A stretch of DNA of 64,000 bases from NCBI RefSeq assembly GCF_002252625.1, contig NZ_NQKW01000007.1, positions 62,001-126,000 of the forward strand, read 5' to 3'. The translations under genes were made by a program, and so were the position numbers. A model generated the notes under the pieces. That model had not been told where the DNA came from and ran no database searches. It saw nothing but the letters and a program-made list of their open reading frames with translations. Origin of the DNA: Synechococcus sp. 1G10. GTDB taxonomy: Bacteria > Cyanobacteriota > Cyanobacteriia > PCC-6307 > Cyanobiaceae. Of the stretch, positions 32,006 through 43,127 are shown piece by piece; positions within the stretch are counted from its first letter, which is position 1; each line of letters starts with the position of its first letter.

Positions 32006-32641
32006 TCAATGGCGCCGGGGCAGGTGGCTGATCACCAGATGGCGCTGGGCATCGATCTTGAGCCAGCCCTCGTCGCGCAGCAGACCGATCACCCGTGTGA
32101 CCGTGACCCGGGTGGTGGAGAGGGCGCTGGCCAGTTCCTGATGGGTGAGACGCAGATTGAGCCGCAGGCCTTCCTCACAGGCCTGGCCGTAGTCCTGAGC
32201 CAGCAGTTCCAGGAAGCCGCGCACCCGCTCTTCCACCCGGCGCAGACCCAGCAGGGAGAGCAGGGTTTCCGCCTGGCGATGACGACTGATCACGGCCTGC
32301 ATCACGGCCATGGCCAGATGGGGGGCCTGCTCGATCTCCGCACAGGTGAGACAGAGCAGATCGGAATCGGTGAGGGTGCAGGCCTCATAGGCCTGCACGT
32401 TGGTGAGCGGCTCACCGAAGGGCTCATTGGGGCCGGCCAGGCCTAGCAGCAGCGGATCGCCGTGGATGGTGACGGCCTCCAGCTTGACCATGCCTCGCAC
32501 CACCAGCCAGATGGTGTTCTTGAGCAGAGGAACGGCGCTGCCCGCGCCTATATGCAGAAGTTGGCGCTGGCGGTAGCTGGTTTCCAACACCTCACGGATG
32601 GCGTCGCTGCGGCCGGCATCGCGGAAAGGAGTCGTAACCAT
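32006..32641 (-). CDS. ptrA: CRP/FNR-family regulator, probably PtrA
   Basis: 211 residues: N-terminal cyclic-nucleotide-like beta barrel and C-terminal HTH (LTHQELASALSTTRVTVTRV). In marine Synechococcus a CRP-type activator, PtrA, sits beside phoBR and pstS and drives a second tier of phosphate-stress genes; this location is the same. ATG 32641 with CCGGAG upstream. The symbol rests on synteny. Confidence 0.75.
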   Translation of the reverse strand: MVTTPFRDAGRSDAIREVLETSYRQRQLLHIGAGSAVPLLKNTIWLVVRGMVKLEAVTIHGDPLLLGLAGPNEPFGEPLTNVQAYEACTLTDSDLLCLTCAEIEQAPHLAMAVMQAVISRHRQAETLLSLLGLRRVEERVRGFLELLAQDYGQACEEGLRLNLRLTHQELASALSTTRVTVTRVIGLLRDEGWLKIDAQRHLVISHLPRRH

Positions 32642-32766
32642 GGCCAATCTCCGGTGACACAACCGAGCGTATGGAAGATGACCGACAAGCCAGCAAAGAA
32701 TGGATAAGGGGGCGGTTAAGCAACGGCTAAGGCTTCACCCCCCCCTGACCCCGATCGGCCGTGAAC

Positions 32767-33747
32767 TCAGGAGCCGATGTTGCCCACGGCTTTCTTGGCC
32801 GAATTGAGCACACTGCCCCGCAGGGGGACATAACCAAGATCATCGGCCTTCCCTTGGGCTTTAGGGCTCAACAGGAAGGAAATCGCCTGGCGAATGCGCG
32901 GGGCTTTTGCACCATTACCCGACTTGTACGCCAGAACCCAGGTGAGAGTGGCGATGGGGTAGCTGTCGGCGCCGGCGGGATTGGCATCCTCACCAGCCAG
33001 GCTGGAATTGAGGCGAATGTTGTTCAGGGCCGCGGCACCACTCTTCAGGTTGGGACTCACGAACTTGCCCGCCTTATTCTGCAGGGCTGCCGCCTTGATC
33101 GGACCCTTGACGAAGGCCTGGTTGAGGTAACCGATCGAGCCGGGGGTGTTCTGAACCACACCAGCCACTCCCTCATTGCCCTTGCCGCCTACGCCCACGG
33201 GCCACTTCACCGATTTACCCTCACCCACCTTGCTCTTCCAGGCCGGCGAGAACGCAGAGAGGGAGTTGGTGAAGGCGAAAGTGGTGCCAGATCCATCGGA
33301 GCGATGCACCACGGTGATCTTGCCGGGGGCACACTTGAGCTGCTTCCAGTCGGTGATCGCACCCAGGAAGATTTCGGCAGCCTGCTTCTGGGTGAGCTTG
33401 AGAGAGCAACCCGGCTTGTTGTACGCGATGGCGATCGTGCCACCCACCGTGGGCAGTTGAACTACACCGCGCTTCACCTTGGCGGCATCGGCAGCGCTGA
33501 TCGGCTCATCGGTGGCCCCGAAGTCAACGGTGCCGGCAATGAACTGACGCACACCTGCGCCGGATCCCACCGATTGATAGTTGACCTGAGGGCCACCTGA
33601 GCTGGCGAGATCAGCGAAGGCGCGTTGGTAGAAGGGGGCCGGGAAGGTGGCTCCCGCGCCGTTGAGGGCGTTTTGAGCGGTGGCCGCGGCACCGGCACCA
33701 AGTGCGGTCAGAACACTGAAGACAAAGGCCTTCTTCACGAAGGTCAT
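32767..33747 (-). CDS. pstS: Phosphate-binding periplasmic protein PstS
   Basis: 326 residues. Signal peptide MTFVKKAFVFSVLTALGAGA, then LNGAGATFPAPFYQRAF, SVGSGAGVRQFIAG, FGATDEPIS and HRSDGSGTTFAFTNSLS, which form the phosphate-binding loops. ATG 33747. A Pho-box-like array lies 53-82 bp upstream. It delivers phosphate to the Pst ABC transporter (not in this window). Confidence 0.93.
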   Translation of the reverse strand: MTFVKKAFVFSVLTALGAGAAATAQNALNGAGATFPAPFYQRAFADLASSGGPQVNYQSVGSGAGVRQFIAGTVDFGATDEPISAADAAKVKRGVVQLPTVGGTIAIAYNKPGCSLKLTQKQAAEIFLGAITDWKQLKCAPGKITVVHRSDGSGTTFAFTNSLSAFSPAWKSKVGEGKSVKWPVGVGGKGNEGVAGVVQNTPGSIGYLNQAFVKGPIKAAALQNKAGKFVSPNLKSGAAALNNIRLNSSLAGEDANPAGADSYPIATLTWVLAYKSGNGAKAPRIRQAISFLLSPKAQGKADDLGYVPLRGSVLNSAKKAVGNIGS

Positions 33748-33799
33748 CACAAGCGCCAATGGGGAGCGATCTCTATGTAGCAACGAGTCAACCCCGCGC

Positions 33800-33829
33800 A
33801 ATTTATGACCCGGTTAAGCTTGCATCAAG
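33800..33829 (-). promoter_or_regulatory. Pho-box-like array before pstS
   Basis: Reading the minus strand, three 8-bp units at 11-bp spacing: CTTGATGC, CTTAACCG, CATAAATT. The middle unit fits the cyanobacterial consensus YTTAAYYW at 7 of 8; the outer ones are weaker. Spacing (8 + 3) and position support PhoB control. Confidence 0.6.
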
Positions 33830-34007
33830 ATCGGGTTTCAAGATCCGGAACTCCTCTCATAAGCATCTTGGCCGACAATTCTGTTGCTCTTATTCGCCTC
33901 CACCATCCTCTGGAGTCCTAAGCAGGCAAGCCTTCCCCGAGGCTGCCGCCGCCACAGACGACCGCCAGCCGGGGTGGAGAGTGGACACGCCGAATCCTCT
34001 GCAGGTC

Positions 34008-34259
34008 ATGAGCCAGGACATCGACGACGTCTTTGACTTCCTTGCCCGAATCGGCTCCGACGAGGAGCTGCGCGAAGCGCTGAACCTGCTGGAAACCGCC
34101 GAGGAGGTGGCCCAGCTGGCCAAGGAACGGGGCCACCGGGTGTCCGCCGCCACCCTGCTGGAGCTGTTCGAGCGCTGCCAGGAAGCGCCCCGGGCAAGGC
34201 TGGGGCTGATGGACGAAAAGCTGATCCGGGTCTTCCTCCAACGCGACAAGCTGCGCTGA
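34008..34259 (+). CDS. Nif11-like domain protein
   Basis: 83 residues: MSQDIDDVFDFLARIGSDEE, LNLLETAEEVAQLAKERGHR, VSAATLLELFERC. The two-helix Nif11 pattern is clear. Nif11 segments serve as leader peptides of lanthipeptide-like precursors, but there is no Gly-Gly leader cleavage site or Cys-rich core here, so another role is likely. Divergent from pstS. ATG 34008. Confidence 0.65.
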   Translation: MSQDIDDVFDFLARIGSDEELREALNLLETAEEVAQLAKERGHRVSAATLLELFERCQEAPRARLGLMDEKLIRVFLQRDKLR

Positions 34260-34266
34260 GCGTCCG

Positions 34267-34920
34267 ATGGTGTTGCGCCTGCCCCCCTTCGAGCCCCTGC
34301 CGCCGCCGCCGGAGTCCCCCGGAAAACTGCTGCAGGTGGCCGTGGCGGAGCTCCAACCCACCCAGCTCTGCGTGGGGCTGGCCGAGATCCGCCAGCGTCA
34401 GGCCGACTTCGCCGAGGAAAGTTCGAACCAGCGCAGGCGCTACCTCAGCGGCAAACCTGTACCCCTGGTGCGCAGCGGCGATGGGGCCCTGTGGATGGTG
34501 GATCGCCACCACCGTCTGCGCGCGCTGCTGGAGCTCGACGCTGCTGCCACCGCCTTCGGCTATGTGGCACTCCAGCTCGAGAGCCGCGAGCGGGAGCAGG
34601 CTCTGGCCGAACTGCTGGACCGCGGCTGGCTCTACCTCCACGACGGCCGCGGCCAGGGGCCCCAGCCACCCCAGCGCCTGCCCCGCACTTTGCTCGGCCT
34701 GGAGGATGACCCCTACCGCAGCCTGGTCTGGAAGCTCAAGCAGGAGAGGCTGATCGCGCCGGCGCCGCTGATCCCCTTCCACGAGTTCCGCTGGGGCGCC
34801 TGGCTGCGCAGCCGCAGCCTGCCGCCATTCAGCTCACTGCGGCTGGAGCCGGCTCTGCCGGCCGCCCGCGCCCTGGCCCGCTCCCAGGCGGCCCGGGGGC
34901 TGGCGGGCTGGAAGGGCTGA
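34267..34920 (+). CDS. ParB-like nuclease-domain protein
   Basis: 217 residues. VAELQPTQLCVGLAEIRQRQ with the basic pocket LWMVDRHHRLRALLEL matches the ParB/Srx-type N-terminal fold of cyanobacterial ParB-like proteins. No HTH part, so it is not a chromosome-partition ParB. It begins 7 bp after the Nif11-like gene and is probably co-transcribed. Confidence 0.68.
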   Translation: MVLRLPPFEPLPPPPESPGKLLQVAVAELQPTQLCVGLAEIRQRQADFAEESSNQRRRYLSGKPVPLVRSGDGALWMVDRHHRLRALLELDAAATAFGYVALQLESREREQALAELLDRGWLYLHDGRGQGPQPPQRLPRTLLGLEDDPYRSLVWKLKQERLIAPAPLIPFHEFRWGAWLRSRSLPPFSSLRLEPALPAARALARSQAARGLAGWKG

Positions 34921-35170
34921 CAGGCCACTCCTGTGCCAGCTGTGTGTTTGCTCTGCGCTCAGCGGCGGCTGCCCGGACTGGACCGGACCTGATCGTGATC
35001 GGTGCCGACCCGGCCCCGGGGCTGGGAATCGCCGTCGGCATCACGTCGAGGCTGGCCAGGTAGCGCTTGCGTTGCCCCGACGCCCAGGGCTCATCAAGGC
35101 AGACCCCGATGGGACGAAGCCGGATCGGCTCAACCGCGGCGCCTGCAGTAGGAATCGAAGACATGTCCAT
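34829..35170 (-). CDS. Possible small hypothetical protein
   Basis: 113-codon frame from ATG 35170 (MDMSSIPTAGAAVEPIRLRP ...). Composition of the first half is protein-like, but I recognise no family and the 3' part is antisense to the ParB-like gene. If it is not real, 34921-35313 holds nothing I can support. Confidence 0.25.
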   Translation of the reverse strand: MDMSSIPTAGAAVEPIRLRPIGVCLDEPWASGQRKRYLASLDVMPTAIPSPGAGSAPITIRSGPVRAAAAERRANTQLAQEWPVSPSSPPAPGPPGSGPGRGRPAEPAPAAVS

Positions 35171-35313
35171 GGCGAGAAAGCTAGGCAGCAGCAGCGTTCA
35201 CGACTGTGCGCTGCATGGCCATGGTCAGTGCCAGCGGACACGAGCGGCCCGCCTGGCGGGGCTGATCAGACCATGGGCGGCCAGGCACGCCAGAAAGGTC
35301 CAGAATGCTTGAG

Positions 35314-35466
35314 ACGGTTCCAGTGGTTCACTCCCTGGAGGCAAGGAGGAAAGTCCGGTGTGATGGGGCCCTGCCGGCCCTGTTGAATCCGGCGCTGTCC
35401 CGCAGCTGTGATGGAGCTCCTCTGCGGAGGCGCCCCTCAGCCAGAACGCTCGCCGTCTCAGTACCC
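35314..35466 (+). ncRNA. Cobalamin riboswitch
   Basis: The conserved B12-box core is present: GGAAAGTCCGGTGTGATGGG, then GGCGCTGTCCCGCAGCTGTG and AGCCAGAACGCTCGCCG. These correspond to the class-defining segments in order and spacing. It lies 30 bp upstream of the HupE-like gene and presumably shuts it off when cobalamin is plentiful. Confidence 0.88.
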
Positions 35467-35495
35467 CACCCCCCGGCGCGGACCGTTACCCCTCA

Positions 35496-36104
35496 ATGAG
35501 CAGATTCCCCAGCAGCAGCACCATGGCCCTCTACAGCGGCCTGGCCGCTGTGGCCTTCGCCCTGGCTGGCCAGCCTGCCCAGGCCCATGGCCTCGCCTAT
35601 GGAGGCATCGGCTCAGGCTTCCTTCATCCCCTCGCAGGCCTCGACCACCTGCTGCTGTTGATCGGCGTTGGCGCCGCCTCCGCCGCCATGTCTTCGACCC
35701 TGCTGGTCTGGGCCCTGGCGGGCGCCGTCGCCGGTGGAGTGTTCGGAGCGATGGGCGGCAGCCTGCCCTTCGGTGAACTGCTCGCGGCCCTGGCCATCAC
35801 CGCCGTGGCCGGCTCAATCCTGTGGGCCGAGACCAAGGGCTACGGCTCGCGGCTCAGCCTCTGGGGAGGTCTGGTGGCCGCCGCCGTGGCGGTCCACGCC
35901 ATGCTGCACGGGCTGGAAGCCCCCAGCGATCAAACCTCCCTCTCCTGGTGGCTGGGGGCCCTCGCCGGCTCAGTGCTGGTGAGCGGCACCACCCTGTTGG
36001 TGCTGCGCCGTCTGCCTCGCAGCGTCACCACCCGGCTGGCACAGGTCCTGGCGATCGGCGGAGGCCTGGTGGCCTTCGCTCCACTGGCCCTGCTGCTGCG
36101 CTGA
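35496..36104 (+). CDS. hupE: HupE/UreJ-family transporter under B12 control
   Basis: 202 residues with a signal-like N-terminus and about six membrane segments. FLHPLAGLDHLLLLIGVG is the metal-binding HPxxGxDH signature of HupE/UreJ. Members regulated by B12 riboswitches are predicted cobalt transporters, which fits the riboswitch just upstream. ATG 35496. Confidence 0.85.
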   Translation: MSRFPSSSTMALYSGLAAVAFALAGQPAQAHGLAYGGIGSGFLHPLAGLDHLLLLIGVGAASAAMSSTLLVWALAGAVAGGVFGAMGGSLPFGELLAALAITAVAGSILWAETKGYGSRLSLWGGLVAAAVAVHAMLHGLEAPSDQTSLSWWLGALAGSVLVSGTTLLVLRRLPRSVTTRLAQVLAIGGGLVAFAPLALLLR

Positions 36105-36112
36105 TTCAGCGA

Positions 36113-36194
36113 TGCCCACCGGGGGACTTGAACCCCCACGACCGAAGCCACTGGTACCTAAAACCAGCGCGTCTACCAATTCCGCCAGGTGGGC
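36113..36194 (-). tRNA. tRNA-Leu (anticodon UAG)
   Basis: 82 nt. Acceptor halves GCCCACC and GGTGGGC pair, the discriminator is A, and the anticodon stem CTGGT/ACCAG encloses TTTAGGT, giving TAG. The long variable arm and GGTTCAAG-type T-loop (read on the minus strand) fit a class II leucine tRNA. Confidence 0.93.
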
Positions 36195-36248
36195 GTGACC
36201 TGACTGTATAGAGCGGCTCAGAATGGCCGCACCGCCGCCTCTGTCGCC

Positions 36249-37108
36249 ATGCTCGCCACCCTCGGTGGATTCCTGGCACTTCTTGCCGGTCTGCTGGTGC
36301 TGCTGCTGCCCCTGCTGGTCCCCGAGCTCAGCCGCCCCCGCGATTCGGTCTGGGGCGCCCTGGTGCTGGTCCTGGGACTGGTGCTGGTCACCAGCGCCGA
36401 GCGCCTCAGCGGGGCACCGATGCTGGCCGTTCTCTGCGGCGGCCTGCTGATCGGCCGGCTGAGCACGGAAGTGGGCCTGGGCCGCTGGCGTCAGCTCAGC
36501 CGCGAGGAGCAGGTACGCCTCACCGGCGCGGAGCGTTGGCGCACCAGCCTGCAGCAACTGGCTGCTGCCCTGATGGGGCTGCTCAGCCTGGCGGGATCGA
36601 AACTGGGCGTGCTGGTCTCCTGGCTGAAGGAGCGGCGCGAAGCCAGCTCCAAAGCCCGCGAGACCACCAAGCGCTGGGTGCGCCCGGAGCCTGAGGTTGC
36701 TGAGCCCGTGGTTGCTCAGCCTGAAATTGCTGAGACTGAGCTCCCGGAGGCTGAGCCTGTGGTCGCGGAAACACAGGCTGCGGCGTTCCCTGAGGCTGAG
36801 GCGGTGGCTGAGGCTTCTGAAAAGCCCCTGCCTCCCGAAGCAGCGCCAGCCGCTGAGCCGCCGCCAGCAACTATGGCGCCGCCAGCAGCTGATAAGGACG
36901 ACGACGCAGACGTGACCACGGTGGGGTCATTTGCCGAGATCGAGCAGCTGATCGAGCAGGCCGGCGCTACAAACCCAGGCGCGGATCCCAGCGGAAGTTC
37001 AGGAGAAGAATCAGACGAAGAAGCGGTGGCTGAGCCTGCTGCAGACGGCGACGGGGAGGCCCCGGGGGCTGGGGTCGATAATTCGCCCTTGCTGCCCCCC
37101 CAGGCGCT

Positions 37109-37112
<4 letters not shown>
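36249..37112 (+). CDS. Ycf66-family protein
   Basis: 287 residues: two or three N-terminal membrane segments with the Ycf66-type pattern (LSRPRDSVWGALVLVLGLVL), then a long acidic, Pro/Ala/Glu-rich tail from about 145. Ycf66 is conserved in cyanobacteria and some plastids, role unknown. Its stop overlaps the ileS start (GTGA). Confidence 0.78.
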
Positions 37113-40084
<2,972 letters not shown>

Positions 40085-40106
40085 GCACGGGCCCCCGGCC
40101 GCATGC

Positions 40107-40427
40107 TCACCAGTGGACGGGATCGAGAAAGTGCTCAGGATCCACCGGGCCGGCCAGGATCCGCTCGGCGGAGGGATCGAGGGGGCCCTGCAGCAGCTCG
40201 GCCTCGCTGATGACGGCCCCGTCCGGCAGGCAGCTCTGGTCGGGATCGAAGGCGGTGGGGTGGGTGACGCTGCAGGAGAAGCCCCGGAAGACAAGCAGCT
40301 CGAAGGCCTCCTGCTGCGTCGGCGGCAGGCCGGCATGCGTTAGCGGCAGGGTGCCCCGCAAGCGCAGCACGCGATCGGGATGGCTGCGGCTGATTGCTTC
40401 GAGCTGGGCGATCAGACTGACGCCCAT
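40107..40427 (-). CDS. Conserved cyanobacterial hypothetical (DUF7734-like)
   Basis: 106 residues: MGVSLIAQLEAISRSHPDRV, FELLVFRGFSCSVTHPTAFD and AVISEAELLQGP. The FRGFSxxxxHPTAFDPD run is reminiscent of DUF7734 proteins shared with plant plastids. Function unknown. ATG 40427 overlaps the stop of the upstream DUF3177 gene by one base. Confidence 0.55.
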   Translation of the reverse strand: MGVSLIAQLEAISRSHPDRVLRLRGTLPLTHAGLPPTQQEAFELLVFRGFSCSVTHPTAFDPDQSCLPDGAVISEAELLQGPLDPSAERILAGPVDPEHFLDPVHW

Positions 40428-41032
40428 CAGAACCCTCCCGCCACCCGTCCCTGACGGGGCAGGCGTACCAGGATCCACTGCAGCAGGCCCACCACGTAGG
40501 CCACCAGGGCCAGGTAGCCGAAGAAGGCGGTGAGGGTGGGGGTGAGGTCGGCGCCGAAGACGAAGGAGAACACCTGAGCGGCGACACCGTGCAGGCGACG
40601 CGGTGCCTCCAGCCAGGTCTGGCAGAAGGCGCTGCCGGCCACACCCAGCCCACAGCCCATGGCGCCCACGCCAAGGCCGGCCCCCAGCAGGCCGAAGGCC
40701 GTGATTGCCCAGCGCCAGCTGCGCACCGTGAGCGGCAGGGGGCGCCAGGGTGGCAGATCGGCCAGTTCCTCGTTCAGATCCACCCAGAACCAAAGCGACG
40801 CCACCATCAGCAGCTTCGCCACGATCATCAGCGGATAGGCCAGGGGCCGGGCATCGACGAACAACAGCAAGGCGATCGCCAGCAGACTGGCCACCTTCCA
40901 GTAGATGGACATCAGCCGCAGCAGCGCCCCCTCCCGTCGCAACGCCGCCCAGATCAGCAGCACCAGCGGCAGACCCAGGCTGAAGACCACCGCAAGACGG
41001 AAGTCGAGCCACACAAGCGTGCGGTACAGCAT
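40427..41032 (-). CDS. DUF3177 family membrane protein
   Basis: 201 residues with five to six membrane segments. MLYRTLVWLDFRLAVVFSLG and LYRTL-type opening plus GLGVGAMGCGLGVAGSAFCQ fit the cyanobacterial DUF3177 family of unknown role. ATG 41032 chosen over 41077. Translationally coupled to the next small gene. Confidence 0.72.
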   Translation of the reverse strand: MLYRTLVWLDFRLAVVFSLGLPLVLLIWAALRREGALLRLMSIYWKVASLLAIALLLFVDARPLAYPLMIVAKLLMVASLWFWVDLNEELADLPPWRPLPLTVRSWRWAITAFGLLGAGLGVGAMGCGLGVAGSAFCQTWLEAPRRLHGVAAQVFSFVFGADLTPTLTAFFGYLALVAYVVGLLQWILVRLPRQGRVAGGF

Positions 41033-41099
41033 GTCGGGTACAGCTTGGGTACGGGAAGGCGCCATTATCCGCGCCATGCCTCACCAGTAGGTTCGGTCA

Positions 41100-42410
41100 A
41101 TGCCTGCGCCTCCCCTGTTCTCCTGGCTCCGCCGCGGTGATGAGCAGGCTTCCTGCCGCACGGCACTCTCGCGCCACCCATCGCTTGAGGACGCCGTCAA
41201 CGAGGTGGTGCAACAGCTGAATGCCAAAAGCTTTGGCGCCGCGGCCCGTGGGGAGGCCGATCTGGCCCTGGTGTTCGGCTCCACCAGCTATGCCAGCGAC
41301 CTGCCGCGGCTGCTGCCGCTGCTGCGCACCCGTCTGCGGGCCCGCCACTGGCTCGGCGCCGCCGGCGGTGGCGTGGTGGGGACCGGGGCCAGCGGCATCG
41401 CCCATGAAGTGGAGCAGGAAGCGGCGCTGAGCGTGATGCTGCTGCGCCTGCCCGGAGCCGACCTGCAGCTGTTCGAACTCGACACCGACCAGCTGCCCGA
41501 TCTCGATGGTGACAGCCGCGACTGGATTGACTGGGTGGGGGCCGATCCGGAGCGGGCCGACGCCATGCTGCTGTTTGTGGATCCCACCTGCCAGGCCATC
41601 AACGACCTGATCAGTGGTCTCGACTACGCCTTTCCGGGCCTGGCCAAGGTGGGTGGCATCGCCGGCCCCCACAGCGCCAGCCATGGATCACTGCTGTTCA
41701 ACGAACGGGTGGTGACCGGGGCTGTGGGCTGCCTGATCGGCGGCAGCTGGACCATCGATCCGGTGGTGGCCCAGGGCTGCCGGCCGATCGGCCCGGTGTT
41801 CGAGATCGAGAAAGCCGAGCGCAATGTGGTGTTGCAGCTGAGCCGCGGCGACCAGCAGAACACCCCGGTGAACTGTCTGCAGACGATCCTGCAGACCCTC
41901 AGCCCTGCCGAGCGGGAACTGGTTCGCCACTCCCTTTTCCTCGGAGTGGCGCGCAACAGCTTCAACATGGCAGGCGACGGGGAAGACGCCGAGACCACGG
42001 CCTTTCTGGTGAGGAACCTGATCGGGGTGGATCCTCGCAACGGGGCGGTGGCAGTGGCCGAACGCCTGCGGGTGGGCCAGCAGGTGCAGTTCCAGCTCCG
42101 CGATGCCGACGCCTCCCGTCAGGAGCTGCGGCAGCTGCTGCGCAGCCAGGCCGGATCCTCCGAGCGGCCCCTGGCGGGACTGCTCTTCGCCTGCCTGGGC
42201 CGGGGCAAGGGGCTCTATGGCGAAGCCGATGGCGACGTGAGGATCGCCCAGGGTGAATTTCCGGTTCTGCCGATGGCAGGAGCCTTCTGCAACGGAGAAA
42301 TCGGCCCGGTGGGGGGCACGACCTATCTGCACGGCTACACAGCCAGCTGCGGCTTCCTGGTGCCACGGCCGAGCGTCGAGCCGTCACTGGAACCGCTGCC
42401 GGAGGCCTGA
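41100..42410 (+). CDS. FIST-domain sensory protein
   Basis: 436 residues with FIST N (ADLALVFGSTSYASDLPRLL, WLGAAGGGVVGTG) and FIST C (ERPLAGLLFACLGRGKGLYG, PVLPMAGAFCNGEIGPVGG) domains. FIST proteins are small-ligand sensors linked to signal transduction; no kinase or cyclase domain is attached here. ATG 41100. trmB starts 3 bp after its stop. Confidence 0.87.
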   Translation: MPAPPLFSWLRRGDEQASCRTALSRHPSLEDAVNEVVQQLNAKSFGAAARGEADLALVFGSTSYASDLPRLLPLLRTRLRARHWLGAAGGGVVGTGASGIAHEVEQEAALSVMLLRLPGADLQLFELDTDQLPDLDGDSRDWIDWVGADPERADAMLLFVDPTCQAINDLISGLDYAFPGLAKVGGIAGPHSASHGSLLFNERVVTGAVGCLIGGSWTIDPVVAQGCRPIGPVFEIEKAERNVVLQLSRGDQQNTPVNCLQTILQTLSPAERELVRHSLFLGVARNSFNMAGDGEDAETTAFLVRNLIGVDPRNGAVAVAERLRVGQQVQFQLRDADASRQELRQLLRSQAGSSERPLAGLLFACLGRGKGLYGEADGDVRIAQGEFPVLPMAGAFCNGEIGPVGGTTYLHGYTASCGFLVPRPSVEPSLEPLPEA

Positions 42411-42413
42411 GCG

Positions 42414-43127
42414 GTGGTGCGCCAGCACGTCAACCCCCTCTCGCGGGTGCACCAGCAACCTCTTGTGCTCCCACCGCTGATCGAGCTGTTTGCGCGGCCC
42501 GAGCAGCCGCTCCACCTCGACATCGGCAGCGCCCGTGGCCGCTTTCTGCTGGCGATGGCGCCACTTCAGCCTGAGTGGAACTTTCTTGGGGTCGAGATCC
42601 GCCGGCCGCTGGTGGAGGCCGCCAAGCGAGACCGCCAGGCGCAGGCCAGCGGCAATCTGCGCTTCCTCTTCTGCAACGCCAACGTGAGCCTGCTGAGCTG
42701 GCTGCGGAACCTGCCTGCCGGTTCGCTGCAGCGGGTGACGATCCAGTTCCCCGACCCCTGGTTCAAGAGCCGGCACCACAAGCGACGGGTGCTGCAGCCC
42801 GATCTGCTGCAGGCCCTGGCCGCGTCCCTGCCTGCAGGGGCTGAGCTGTTTCTGCAGAGCGATGTGGCAGCGGTGATCGAGCCGATGGTGGCGCTCACCG
42901 AAGCCAGCGGCTGGTTCCTGCGTCCCCCGGAGGACGGGCGCCCCTGGCGGGGTGACAACCCATTGCCTGTGGCGACGGAGCGGGAGCGAATCGTGCTCAG
43001 CCAGGGGCTGCCGGTGTACCGGGTGCTCTACCGGCGCGGTGATCAGCCCTGCCTCCATCCCCAGCCAGCCCTGGAGTCGAGGGCCGATGCCGCCCATAAT
43101 CCGTCGGCCAGCCTCGCCGGCAGCTGA
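42414..43127 (+). CDS. trmB: tRNA (guanine-N7)-methyltransferase
   Basis: 237 residues. [16 protein letters not shown] (SAM-binding), [14 protein letters not shown] and [20 protein letters not shown] are the conserved TrmB motifs for m7G46 in tRNA. Start GTG 42414. Its stop shares one base with the ictB ATG. Confidence 0.92.
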   Translation: MVRQHVNPLSRVHQQPLVLPPLIELFARPEQPLHLDIGSARGRFLLAMAPLQPEWNFLGVEIRRPLVEAAKRDRQAQASGNLRFLFCNANVSLLSWLRNLPAGSLQRVTIQFPDPWFKSRHHKRRVLQPDLLQALAASLPAGAELFLQSDVAAVIEPMVALTEASGWFLRPPEDGRPWRGDNPLPVATERERIVLSQGLPVYRVLYRRGDQPCLHPQPALESRADAAHNPSASLAGS

